64,000 bases of DNA from Chionoecetes opilio (taxonomy: Eukaryota; Arthropoda; Malacostraca; Decapoda; Majidae): positions 25,001 to 89,000 of the forward strand of contig JACEEZ010002677.1 in the NCBI GenBank assembly GCA_016584305.1. The letters run 5' to 3'. Position numbers and translations under genes: made by a program. Numbering within the stretch: position 1 is the first letter of the stretch; every line of letters starts with the position of its first letter. The notes under the pieces were generated by a model. It was not told the origin of the DNA, did not search any database, and was given only the letters and a program-made list of their open reading frames with translations. Below, piece by piece: positions 33,563-43,789 of this stretch.

Positions 33563-34157
33563 AAAATTAATTATAGTAATGGCCATCACTCATGTGGATG
33601 TGAAAGTACTGTCATTGTATTAGTTGACCGATTTCAGAAAACACCAAGGAGAGGTAATATTCATGATTAAAGTTTGCATCATTCAGGCTCACTTCCTACA
33701 GCTGGCTACACCCCAGCAGCCATTCCGCTCAAACCTGTCAAGGCCCAGCAGGAAGGCCAGGCCAGAGGTATTTAAAATTTCAAGTCATTTCTGCCTCATA
33801 TTAAGGATTTATAATGATGTGAAAGTACTTTACTACTACTTACAATTAGGATGAGATAATGATATTGTCAGTGAATGCATATATGAGTTTGTTTTCTCTC
33901 TCTTTTTTTCTTTTTTCAACTTACCGGGCATACATTCTCATACACCCACACTACCTCTCCTACTGCCAGAATCTTAGACCTTGAACGTGGACCCTCGTCA
34001 CAGTCTTATTGGCATGGGGATATTTCGGACTTGTTTCGTTTTATTTTCATATCTCCTATCCCTGTCACCTTCCTTTCTTCCTCAGATACAGCATTGATCA
34101 AGCTTCCTCTAAGACTTCTTATTTCCATTACTCCCATTCGTTATCTCCACATTTACA

Positions 34158-34188
34158 CACACACACACAACACACACACACACACACC
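34158..34188. repeat. (CA)n microsatellite
   Basis: CA run immediately before the SINE head. Confidence 0.9.
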
Positions 34189-34189
34189 G

Positions 34190-34443
34190 CTCGCTGGTCC
34201 TGCGGATAAGAGCTTGGCGTGGCATTCTGTGGTTTGTCGGTTCGAATCCCCGCTCGCCCTCGGGGATTTTTCTATGACATATGCAGATGGATACTATCCC
34301 CCTGAGCAAGGGGATGGGGATCTGTGGTGTGTGAGGTCCCAGCATTGCCCAAAGATCGGTAATTATGAGCTCCAAGCTCGCTCCGGGAAGGTGAAACTTA
34401 AGATCACGAGCCCGACTCCCGTGGACAAGACCATGGGTGAATG
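34190..34443 (+). mobile_element. tRNA-derived SINE, family A, most complete copy
   Basis: The tRNA-like head carries an A-box-like GCGGATAAGAGCTTGGCG and a perfect B-box GGTTCGAATCC about 30 bases later. The family-specific body follows: CCTGAGCAAGGGGATGGGGA, AGGTCCCAGCATTGCCCAAA, then GAGCTCCAAGCTCGC. It ends GTGGACAAGACCATGGGTGA. Transcription by RNA polymerase III from the internal promoter is the expected mode. Two further copies lie at 1947-2362. Confidence 0.9.
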
Positions 34444-34567
34444 ACACAGGCATACTTCATGTACCCATTCTAATTTTTACATTTATTAGTCATGCACTCT
34501 TCCACTCACAGTAAGTGACACTTTGCCATATTTTTGTTCTGAGAGTAGGATCCCAGTGTCATCTTTA

Positions 34568-34608
34568 CACCACCACCACCACCACCACCACCACCACCAC
34601 CACCACCA
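34568..34608. repeat. (CCA)n microsatellite
   Basis: Pure ACC/CCA run of about 40 bases. Confidence 0.95.
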
Positions 34609-35097
34609 TCTTGAGCTGAGGTTGTCCCTTCTCCTCACCCTTCATGCCTTTCCCTTACCTTACTTTCATGCCCACTTCCTACACCTTCACCTATTCTATG
34701 ACCAAACAATGGCATTTACTTTGTAGAGTCCTTGTACTACATTCACTCTCCATTTCATGCTACTTTCTAGTCCTTTTCCCCACATTTCCTCATCTCTAAA
34801 CCTATTGGGCTGAAAGGGCAGAATTCAGGATAAAATCATCCATTCTCAATCTGGTGCAATTAGCCTTTATTTTCTTCTTTTATCGTACCCTTGGCAGTCA
34901 CTGACAGGTGGTAAGTGTAGAGTGAAGCTTTCTGGGAAGGTACAGGCTGCCAGGCTGTCATATCTATCACCCAGGCTGTAGATGTTTGCTGCTCCCTCCC
35001 CACCCATTAGTTCCCTCTGACTTAGGTCTAAACGTGAGGGTGTGGAAAGGCTAGGCTACCTCAAAATTTATAAATACCACTTATTTACTGGGGAGGA

Positions 35098-35142
35098 CAT
35101 GGGCCCCGGCGTGTGTCCCCAGTGATTGATTGATTGACTTAT
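35098..35142 (+). mobile_element. Solo 3' tail of the 43790 LINE family
   Basis: GGGCCCCGGCGTGTGTCCCC then AGTGATTGATTGATTGACTT matches the last bases of the LINE at 43790-45640 (CCCCCGGCGTATGCCCCAAA then TCATTGATTGATT). Only the extreme 3' end is present. Confidence 0.75.
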
Positions 35143-35722
35143 TTATGTTGAGTGATTAGTGATGGGTGACTGTGACTGATGAAGCAACAGAACAGACATC
35201 CCCTGGGATAGATACCTTGGGGCTGTAAGAGATGTCATGTTGATGAATTTTGATTTGATCCTGGTTGCAAGTTGTTGCCAGGAATCCTCTTTGTACACCG
35301 GCGTAGGTGATCCCACTCGGTGATATGAACCCTGAGCATGGAAATGATGGTACATAGATGGCCATCTTTACAAGACAGGCTCCCTAGTGTTACTGAGTTA
35401 CGGACTCACCTGCTGCATGAACACTTGACTCTGTGGCTGTGTTAGGCTTGGTCAGCTCTGTGTGTGGCTGTGGAGTGTTCTTACTAAGGCTGACACACAT
35501 GCACGCACACACTCACCAGTAGTAGTAGTAGAGCAAAGCTGGATCAAGGATTAATCTTTGACACTATAATCACCCATCAACATTTATAAATAGATTGAAG
35601 TGTCTCCATACTTATCTCTTTGGTTATTTATTTACATTTCTATGTAGGAGACACTTGTATTAGATCATTTCGTATTTAGATGAATATTTTATAATTTTTT
35701 ACTGATTATAAATTATTATTTA

Positions 35723-35765
35723 GGCCCCCGGCGGATGCCCCCAATGATTGATTGATTGATATTAT
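35723..35765 (+). mobile_element. Solo 3' tail of the 43790 LINE family, second
   Basis: GGCCCCCGGCGGATGCCCCC then AATGATTGATTGATTGATAT, the same terminus as at 35098 and 45600. Confidence 0.75.
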
Positions 35766-36567
35766 AATAAGGGTGAAAACCCACTTTATTTACAACATGG
35801 GCCAGGATATTTCTAGAAGCACCAAGTCATGGTGTGCCTAGAAAGTGTTGCAACCTTGGTATTGAGAATGCAGTCACGTGGTCATAGCAATGTGTTCACA
35901 TTTCCCAGAGTAGAGGTGATGTGAGGAGTGTTTGCCATGCCGTGCCCTCACAGCAAGGTGGTGACACGGAGACTAGTGACGGGGTGGGCCGTGGCCTGAC
36001 AGGCTTCATGGAGCAGTGGCGGTGTTTGTCAGGGCTGTGTCCTATCTTCTGCATTCACTACGGGAGATACCTGTGAGAACAAGAAGGAAAAGCTGTGATA
36101 TGGGTGTGGAGGCTGAAAGATGTGACCATTGAATAAATTGTTGGTGTTCTGCATGAAACAAGGGGACAGTTGACCATATGCAATTATGACATGGGTGAAT
36201 GCAGAAGCCACTACGGAGCCATAATGAGACTACTCAATGTTGTGCCCACTGGGTAAAGCAACTCATAATGTGACTGCTGCATGACATGAAGGCTGTCAGC
36301 ACACACAGGACACAGCCACCAGACTCACAGGTCAACACTGCTGGGGACAGGTCACAAATGTCATCACACAGCACTCACATTATTCATAGGTTGGGCAAAG
36401 GTTAACACACAAAGGACCACATGGTTTTGTATTTTCAGTATGGAGGTAGCAAAAGTTTTACTGGCATTATAATAGAATATTGATTACTGTATAAGTACAT
36501 TTTAAGCGACCATGATGGAAGTTAGAAGTCTCCTAATTGTTTCTAGTGTCAACATTTTTTTATGCAG
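35766..36567. other. End of GPATCH2-like intron 2, nothing recognised
   Basis: No repeat recognised; the last bases, TTTTTTTATGCAG, form the acceptor of exon 3. Confidence 0.5.
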
Positions 36568-36858
36568 AAAGAGGAAGTGCAAAAGGATGGCGCTGGACCC
36601 CGACGCCCCCTCCACCTCCACCCCCCCCGGCCCCCCTCCCACCCCTTCCACCCTCCCCATGGCCAAGCCCCCCATGGCCCTCCCCGCCACGCCCCTGCCC
36701 TGCGCCTCATCCAACACACTGCCCTGCGCCTCATCCAACACACTGCCCTGCGCCTCATCCAACACACTGCCCTGCGCCTTATCCAACACACTGCCCTGCG
36801 CCTCGTCCAACACCCGCAAGAAAAAGGTCCTGAGGCCGTCACTGGATTCCGAGAACAG
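36568..36858 (+). CDS. GPATCH2: GPATCH2-like, exon 3 (aa 135-231) with coding minisatellite
   Basis: Phase-2 entry completes R135; begins RKRKCKRMALDPDAPSTS, matching the RRRKVKRMAVD motif of GPATCH2. A proline-rich stretch follows, then five tandem copies of LPCASSNT (36695-36814, 24 bp each; copy 4 reads LPCALSNT), then RKKKVLRPSLDSENR and a GTGAGT donor. The proline region and tandem copies look lineage-specific and probably disordered. Confidence 0.9.
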
Positions 36859-37217
36859 GTGAGTCTGCCGTGCACAGTGGTGTGAGGGAACATGGGAGGC
36901 GGGCTTCACCTACACAGCTCACTCATCATTCCATCCTCCATCACTGTGTGGAGTTAACTGAAAGTGCTTAAGGAAAATAGAGTTTGGTAGGCCAAATCTG
37001 AGAGCACGCTGGCTCTTTGTCCTCAGGCCAGGAACTCAAAGGTAAAATTATTCTGAGATTAACTTAAGCCCACCACAAGAACTTTCATCAAGTTTGTCAT
37101 CATCAATAATCTTTTTATGACTTCACATGAATAAATAGATGAAACAGTGAAAGAAGTTTAGTTTTACGGTAGTATTTAAAAAAAGAAAAAGTTTGCCATT
37201 CTGCTTTGTGCCCACAG

Positions 37218-37430
37218 GTACTCGGCAGTGTCAGCGGGCAAGCGCAAGCGAGGGCGTGAGCGCAGCGTGGAGTGGTGTGGCAGCCACCACCTGTCCCACG
37301 GCAAGCGACACGGCTCCTCCACCAGCCACAGCCACAGCCACAGCCACTTCCACGGCATCCGCGTGCACCGATCGTCCCAGCCCAGCGCAGAGAACAACAT
37401 GGACTACGACTACTCTGATGAGGCCAACAT
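37218..37430 (+). CDS. GPATCH2: GPATCH2-like, exon 4 (aa 232-302)
   Basis: Encodes GKRKRGRERSVEWCGSHHLS, a histidine-serine run HSHSHSHSHFHG and DYDYSDEANM. Ends at GTATGT in phase 2, the final methionine codon being split AT|G. Both splice sites are canonical. Confidence 0.87.
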
Positions 37431-37464
37431 GTATGTATGCCCCTCCCACCTCCACCCTCTGAAG

Positions 37465-38215
37465 CATGTATTTACCTAGTTCTATTTACCTAGCTGTGTT
37501 TTACAGGGCCTGAGCTACACTCGTATGGTCCCGTCTCCGTATCTACATTTATCCAGTCTTTCTTTCAATTGGTGCACATTCTTTGCTGATATCACCTCCT
37601 CATTTAGTCCATTCCAAACTTGTACATTTCTATGAGGGAAGCTGTACTTCTTTATGTTGTTCAGGCATCTCCCTTTTCCTAGTTGTTTTGTATGTCCTCT
37701 TGTGTAGCGACCTTCTCTTTGTTTCCGAGTCAGTAGTCTCTCATTGTCTGTTTCTTCCATCTTAGTTATCAGCTTAAACATTGTTATTAAGTCTCCTCTT
37801 TCTCTTCTCTGCTCGAGTGTTGGTAACTTTATTTCCTTCAACCTTTCCTCATAAGAAAGTTCTTCTAGCTCTGGCACCATCTTTGTTGCCATTCTCTGTA
37901 TCCTCTCTAACTTTTTCACATGCTTCTTTTTATATGGGGACCCTACAATGGCAGCATATTCCATTTTTGGTCGGATCATTGTAGTAATGATCTTTCTCAT
38001 CATATTTGTGTCCCTGTAATGAAATGCCACTCTAATAGTCTTCAACATCCTGTCTGTATCTCCAAATATCTTATTTATATGTTTTTGTGGTTGTAGGATA
38101 TCCTGCATTGTCACTCCCAGGTCCTTTTCTTCATGAACCTTTGCAATTATTTCATTTCCCATTTTATATGGCCATTTATATCTCTTATGTGTGTTGGCCA
38201 CAACCCATGGGAAGT
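37465..38215 (-). pseudogene. LINE ORF2 C-terminal fragment, family K
   Basis: The minus-strand frame (38201-37515) encodes HEEKDLGVTMQDILQPQKHI, then ITTMIRPKMEYAAIVGSPYK, RIQRMATKMVPELEELSYEE and FPHRNVQVWNGLNEEVISAK. It ends GDGTIRV. This is the reverse-transcriptase thumb and C-terminal part of a LINE. Uninterrupted over 228 codons but 5'-truncated. The 3' end AGTTCTATTTACCTAGCTGT (plus strand) recurs at 9189-9550 and 50870. It is inserted antisense in intron 4 of the GPATCH2-like gene. Confidence 0.88.
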
Positions 38216-38579
38216 CACATGCCTCAACTGACTAAATGATGAGACTTTTTACTGCTTGTCAAGTTGTGTGTGTGCTGATGCCTGAAGCAGCACTGAGGTT
38301 ATCCTAAAACTGTATTTACCACTATAATAGTTAGGCCGCATCCAGATTATGCATTTCAATTTTGCTCCATCATAGAATTGTTATAGGTTTGCTTGATGCA
38401 ATACAGGGAAGACAAAGGGTTCAGGGTTTAGGCAGGACTCGTACAAGGGTAGATTGAAGCACCTCTATTTGAACTCCTTAGCAAGAAGAAGGGCACAAGG
38501 CTAAGAACAAAGTAAAATGTATAATACTTAAAAACTATCATTGTATCTCAAATGTCCTGAAGGCTTCCATGACATGCCA

Positions 38580-38795
38580 GCAACATTTACAACACGGCTA
38601 AACTGCAACTCTCTTTGTTTCTATTTTTCCACCTTCCTAGGACTTAAATATTTTTAAGAAAGGAGTAACAAGACACCTCCTGAACTAAATTGGCCCCCCC
38701 CCTTATTATATTATATTATTGTCTTCTTTATAGGGACTTGCAACTAAGTGGGCTTTCTGTTACTTCTTTTTTTTGCCCTTGGCCAGTCCTTTATG

Positions 38796-38850
<55 letters not shown>
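38580..38850 (+). mobile_element. LINE 3' end, family J, with poly(A)
   Basis: CTAAACTGCAACTCTCTTTG then TTTCTATTTTTCCACCTTCC matches the C-terminal coding end at about 21460. The tail ATTGTCTTCTTTATAGGGAC follows and ends in about 50 A. The long A run suggests a relatively young insertion. It lies about 55 bp upstream of exon 5. Confidence 0.85.
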
Positions 38851-38854
<4 letters not shown>

Positions 38855-38905
38855 CACCTGAGTGTCATAATAGCTATCCTGTGCCTTGCCTTGTGTTGGC
38901 TGCAG

Positions 38906-39119
38906 GGAGCACAGCAGCAGTGAGAGCAGCAGCGAGAGTGAGACCGGCATCTACACGTGTGACGAGGGACGGGAGGCGGACGACGAGCAGAGTGACTGGT
39001 TTGCCGAGCCCGACGCGGCGCACGGCGTACCGGGCGCCGCCAACCCCAACAGGCAGAGGAACCCCTCCAACCGCCTCTCCTGGTGGAACGACGACTTCGG
39101 CTTGTCTCTGTCAGCCAAG
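38906..39119 (+). CDS. GPATCH2: GPATCH2-like, exon 5 (aa 303-374), family signature
   Basis: Encodes SSESSSESETGIYT, then DEGREADDEQSDWF, the strongest family marker: human GPATCH2 and GPATCH2L share DEGRQGDDEQSDWF here. A double tryptophan (NRLSWWNDDFG) follows at about aa 360, as in GPATCH2. Acceptor GGCTGCAG, donor GTACTC, phase 0. Confidence 0.93.
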
Positions 39120-40736
39120 GTACTCTGGCGGCACGGCGGACGGGAATGTTGTGATTGTTTTTGCCGTTGAGAAGGATGAAGTTGTACCGTCAGTTCAGTC
39201 TTTGGGCGGACACACTGCCTTCCCCTGCCCCAAAGCCTGGCTGGTGGTGACTGTAGCCGCTGTCATGGAACACTTGTTCTTGGCTTCCCTTCATGTTACC
39301 TAGTTTGTATATATTAACACACTAAATAAGTTAACCTTGATACCTTTTTTATCAAGAATTGCAGAATATACAAGTGGTGCAGGCAGTCAAGAGCACTAGT
39401 CTAACCCCCTGTATGTACTGTGTGTGACTAACAGTCGTGGGATTGCCTAAATAATATTCCTCTAATTACTTATCAGGGACTTACATGCTTTTGAGAGCGT
39501 AGAGAGAGCTTGGCCAACAGCAATCACTACTTGAATGACTGGAGAAGGCAGAGGTCTGTCACCACCCTGATGGGATCACCCTCACTGCACCGGGTTATAC
39601 ACGCACAACACACATTTTTATAGTAAAGACAAGAAAAAAAATGTTTAGTATCTAATCTTTTTATTTATTCTTGAACTAGAATTTTGCATTCATTGGATTT
39701 GCATCATAATAATTTTTTTCTTTTTCTCTAAGCTTTGAAATTTACTGTAAAGAAAGATCAAATCTTATTGAATAGTGCTTTGTTGCATCTGTTACAGACA
39801 GATTCTTAGAGAAGACTAATGGTCACTGAAATGACAGCATTTATTACATGCCTGTTTTTATTTGGTATTTTTTATTTCATGACTTAAGAATTTCAGAATG
39901 GACCAAGTTGCCAATAATGTTACACTTTCTTCATAACCTAGCAAGATAAAGTAAATATTAATTCCCTCATCATAAGTCAGATATAATAGACAGGATGGAA
40001 GCCTCCCAAAGGTTGCCAGAATGTTGTTGCTGCGTGTCAGTGTGTAACTCTGGAGCACTGTCTCCGAGTAGCTGTAACAAAACTGTTGAGTGTGTCTGCC
40101 TGTTGAGAATGCTTGAACAGTGTTGTGGTATCTCTTAAATTGAGCAGCATTTCCTTGAAGAGTAAAGAAACTCTTCTGTCCTCTTCTAAGGGATGTTTGC
40201 CCTGTGTTTGTGGTGCACTTGGCTCAATATGTTCACAGACCTGATCAGTATGAATCAAGAGAGATAGTTACATTATGATCGCGGTGATACGAGTGGATGC
40301 GTTCTATAGCGCCTCCTCGTATACCAACATTCATATACAGCACAGTACAGTAAACCTTCGATAATACAGACCACGCCCGCTATTGCAAATTTTGGAAAAT
40401 CCAGACTAAATCTAGCATTGATTCAAAAGACTGAAGGAAAGGTTTGAGCTTTCATTGAATAAAGAATGCAGATAGAAAATCCAAATGTCTGGAAACAAGT
40501 CTCTTTTCCAGTTAGCCATTGATAACACTCCATCAGAAAACTGGTGCTTGTTGCACGATCTGCCTTGATGACATCAATAATATTACACATTGTGTAGGTC
40601 GGTGGACCCCTTGAGCCAATAGCACAGTTTGTGAGCAATAAACCATGAGGCATGAGAGGCGTGTGTAGATAATAAGTGTTCACCTCCACCCCGAGGCCAC
40701 TGACTACAGCCAGAGTCCCTCCTCTCTCCCTTGCAG
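39120..40736. other. GPATCH2-like intron 5
   Basis: No exon recognised. TACAGTAAACCTTCGATAAT then ACAGACC at about 40349-40375 resembles a pogo/Tigger-type terminal repeat, but its partner was not found. Confidence 0.45.
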
Positions 40737-40826
40737 GCTCTGTTCAAAGAGAGGTATGAGACTATGTCTGTGGAGAACCAACAGGCCTGCAGACTAAGGT
40801 TCCAAAAGCTTAGAGAGAGGCTTTTG
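40737..40826 (+). CDS. GPATCH2: GPATCH2-like, exon 6 (aa 375-404)
   Basis: A 90-bp phase 0-0 exon encoding ALFKERYETMSVENQQACRL then RFQKLRERLL. Predicted amphipathic helix. Strong TCTCTCCCTTGCAG acceptor and GTGAGT donor. Confidence 0.85.
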
Positions 40827-41454
40827 GTGAGTATTTTGAGTGTTAGCTCATTGTAGCCTCTGATTTATATCAGAGGATAACAGTTAACTCATATATTATG
40901 ATGAGGTCATGTCGAGTGAGGTCATGTCAGTGCAGTGCAGCGAGACGTGACATTAGGTTTGAATTAGATGACATTTTGTAGTGTGATTTCCCTTACGCTA
41001 ATAATAGTGTTTCATATTATCATTGGTAGTTCTGTAATTATTGTGGCTGTTCAACACAAATCATCTTAATAATAATAATAATTTTATTCTCGCATACATA
41101 CATACAAACAGACAAAAAACAAAGCAATAAGAACAAGTCAAGGAGTAAACTTAAGGCAATTATGGATTGACACTCAGGAAAAACAAATGTTAGGGTAATT
41201 AGAGCCAAATTATAAATATTTTGATTTTGTAGTTATGATACTAGGCGACATATCACTTGCCTCAGAAGATTTCTTGTTTCCAAGGAAAAAAATAGATATT
41301 CAGATTTTAGTAAATTATTTCAGATTTTGTATTTATGATACTAGGCGACATGTGACTTGCCTCTTCAGATGAATTGTTGTGTTTTCAAGGAATAAAGGAC
41401 TAGGGGTATGAGTGTTGTGTAGGGGTGGGGCACTGACGCACCGTTGCCTCACAG

Positions 41455-41553
41455 AGACGGGAGATCCGGGCCGGCCGCCGCAGACTGAGGGACAGGAAGC
41501 CCGGGTTCAGCATCGTGTCCTCCGTCAACGACAAGGTTTCCAGGTTCCTCCAG
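41455..41553 (+). CDS. GPATCH2: GPATCH2-like, exon 7 (aa 405-437)
   Basis: A 99-bp phase 0-0 exon encoding RREIRAGRRRLRDRKPGFSI then VSSVNDKVSRFLQ. Very basic start. The FLQ end continues into the DPRQSELRLRP block of exon 8. Confidence 0.85.
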
Positions 41554-41974
41554 GTAGGTTTGTGTTTGAAAAATATCTATGTTGTTGAATTAGTTGAGTG
41601 TACAAAGAATGGGTGCACTTTACAATGAGTTTCAATCAGAAAGTGAGAAGTGACAAGCCTTCAGCTGCAACTCAGAAGTCCTTTCATCCTACGGGACTAC
41701 TGTTGTGATTTGCCACTACAGATGCACTCTAGATCATTTGTAATATAGAAAATTATTAATTGTGCATGTCAATAATGCTTTAAGTATGATATTTTTCCAC
41801 ACCTCGACCCTGTTTAATGCACGTTCCTGGAAAATCTTGCACTAACACAAAAATGGGTTAATTAAATCCAATGTGCTGCCACAGTAGTGCCAGATTAGTG
41901 ATGGTGTGCTTGTACTAGTGTTGGGATTTATTAAGCGGCTCTTCACACACCCGACTGTCGGTAATTACTCGCAG

Positions 41975-42111
41975 GATCCGCGTCAGTCAGAGCTGCGCCT
42001 GCGCCCCATGACGGACAAGGACCGGGACCAGCTGAAGCACCTGGCCAACCTGTACTCCCTCACCATCCACAGCACCGACGACCACACGGCGCCCATCCTC
42101 ACCAAGACCAG
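41975..42111 (+). CDS. GPATCH2: GPATCH2-like, exon 8 (aa 438-482), R3H-like?
   Basis: Encodes DPRQSELRLRPMTDKDRDQL then KHLANLYSLTIHSTDDHTAP and ILTKTR. The pattern 'FL.DP...EL.L.PM...R..lH.LA..Y.L' resembles R3H domains found beside G-patches in other proteins. The canonical Arg-x3-His spacing is Arg-x4-His here, so the assignment is tentative. Canonical splice sites, exit phase 2. Confidence 0.87.
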
Positions 42112-42298
42112 GTGAGCACTCCTCCGTGTTGTAAGCCACTCGGGGGAAGGAAGAAAGTGTCCTGCTTCCTCCCTCTTCCAGACCTTGGCAGTTTCCAGGC
42201 CAGTCAAGCATTGGATCTTTCTTGCTTCTTAATGCTATTGACGGTAACAGGCTCTAGAAAAATACTGCCTTCCCCACTGCATGCATCACATGTTGGGT

Positions 42299-42529
42299 TA
42301 GGGAGGCGGTGGCAGAGTGGTCACCGCCTGCAAGTGGCGGGCTTGCTGTGCCAAGTTCAATCCCCAACGAGTGCCAAAATCTTTCTGCACCGTCGAGTGG
42401 TCCAAGAACACCCATTAACTCTTTCCTTCGATATTGAGTGCATTGGAGGACACGGGGCCAGCAAGAGCCTTTAATCACAGGCGCCACTATACAAATCCTG
42501 CCTGCGCCACCACGGCCGAAGGCTAAAAA
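42299..42529 (+). mobile_element. tRNA-derived SINE, family B, copy 1
   Basis: Head GGGAGGCGGTGGCAGAGTGG with A-box-like GGCAGAGTGGTCACC and B-box-like CAAGTTCAATCCC. Body: AAATCTTTCTGCACCGTCGA, then GTGGTCCAAGAACACCC and TAATCACAGGCGCCACTATA. The common TCCAGGGCCTACCATCCCA end is truncated. It lies in intron 8 of the GPATCH2-like gene. Confidence 0.85.
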
Positions 42530-42945
42530 ATTTGTAAAGAATTGTTGATCCATGTTACGAAGCAATAAGATTATAAAAATGTAATTTGTTGCTCTTGGTG
42601 TTGAAATTCAGCTTGTTTTCATTTTGTTTTATTGATATTGCTTTTCTGAACAGTGATAAATTCAAACTTTTTAGCTTAATGCTGAAGCCAAACTGAGCTA
42701 TCTAAGATCAATAGTAACTCTGCTGCGAAGGTTTGAGGAAGAACCTCTGTGCTTACTCAGGCTGTGCTGCGGGTTACTGAGCTTGTCTACACACAGTACA
42801 CTCCACAGGATTTATTTACATACTCACCTCACATTAATAGATTTAATTTTTTAATAGCCCAGTATGTCATTGTAGCCATTCCATTGGTGTGTGCATTTCT
42901 TGATATTGATAGTGGTGTTGTGACGAGTGTGGTGTTGTGTGGCAG

Positions 42946-43136
42946 GAACACCATCACCAAGCAGTGGCTGGAGGTGGACGAGGCCCTGGCCTGTGGCGGG
43001 GCCTTCCCGGGGGGCCTGCCGGTGCCTCTCAGTGACCTCAAGCGGCGGCGACGCACGCCGCCGCCGCCCTCCAACAACCTGACGGAGGGCAGCAACGACT
43101 CCGTGGAGAGCGTGTCCAACAGTGCCGGACTCTCAG
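42946..43136 (+). CDS. GPATCH2: GPATCH2-like, exon 9 (aa 483-546)
   Basis: Encodes NTITKQWLEVDEALACGGAF, then PVPLSDLKRRRRTPPPP and SNDSVESVSNSAGLS. DLKRRRR corresponds to DIKRRRK near the C-terminus of vertebrate GPATCH2, just before its G-patch; no G-patch follows here. Exit phase 1 (GGTAGA donor). Confidence 0.88.
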
Positions 43137-43427
43137 GTAGAAAGCCTGGCAGTCTTACAGATCATTAGATAAATACCAAAATACTGTGCCCACTCACTTG
43201 ACTTGTTCATTTATTCTTTCTTTTGTTCAGTGAATGCAGAGGTCATTTTGATTTAATGTATGTACTAATCCTTTGCAACTATTTTATGGTCACTTAATTT
43301 TCCTCCTGTAATTTTCCTTTAACCTTCAACGAGTTTGTCCTTGCCACCTGCCTCCCAGACACACTAGCTCAGAGTTTGATAATTCCCCACCCGAGAGTGT
43401 ACAGTGTGGTGTTTGTGGTGGTGGCAG

Positions 43428-43576
43428 GTGGGTACCGTCCTCCCGTGCCCAGTGTCAGCTGGGACGATGACGTGGGTGACTGCTGTGCAGACTCCCTCTC
43501 GGAGCGCCTGGCGGACTCCGAACCGGACCCGCTGCCCTCGCCGTCCTCCCTGGGCCTGCACGACTGCACACTCTGA
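43428..43576 (+). CDS. GPATCH2: GPATCH2-like, exon 10 with stop (aa 547-595)
   Basis: GTGGTGGCAG acceptor; encodes GYRPPVPSVSWDDDVGDCCA, then SLSERLADSEPDPLPSP, and ends LHDCTL with TGA at 43574-43576. Phase 1 entry fits exon 9 exactly. The acidic tail has no G-patch glycines. A GTAAGG-type donor follows the stop at about 43616, so the 3' UTR may be spliced. Confidence 0.8.
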
Positions 43577-43789
43577 GGCTGCTGCTGCATCACTGCCAGG
43601 CTTGAAATCTCAGTTGTAAGGTAAACAATTTATTTTACAGCTGCATTAGATCAATATTTGTGGATCAATCATATACCCTCAGTGATTTCTGAGGTTGATT
43701 TCAAAAGGTATAGCTGCTCATCTTACTACACAGAAGATGTTTACATAGTGGCCAATGATTTCTTTATTATTCAACGGACTAGATTATTA

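Noticed and set aside
34190..34270. Functional tRNA gene
   Set aside because: B-box is perfect, but the cloverleaf cannot be completed and the SINE body follows directly.
36512..36909. Minus-strand frames over GPATCH2-like exon 3 (VLDEAQG repeats)
   Set aside because: Shadow of the coding minisatellite; the plus frame has family motifs and correct splice phases.
37176..37479. Alternative frames over GPATCH2-like exon 4
   Set aside because: Only the frame with GKRKRGRERSVEW joins the flanking exons in phase.
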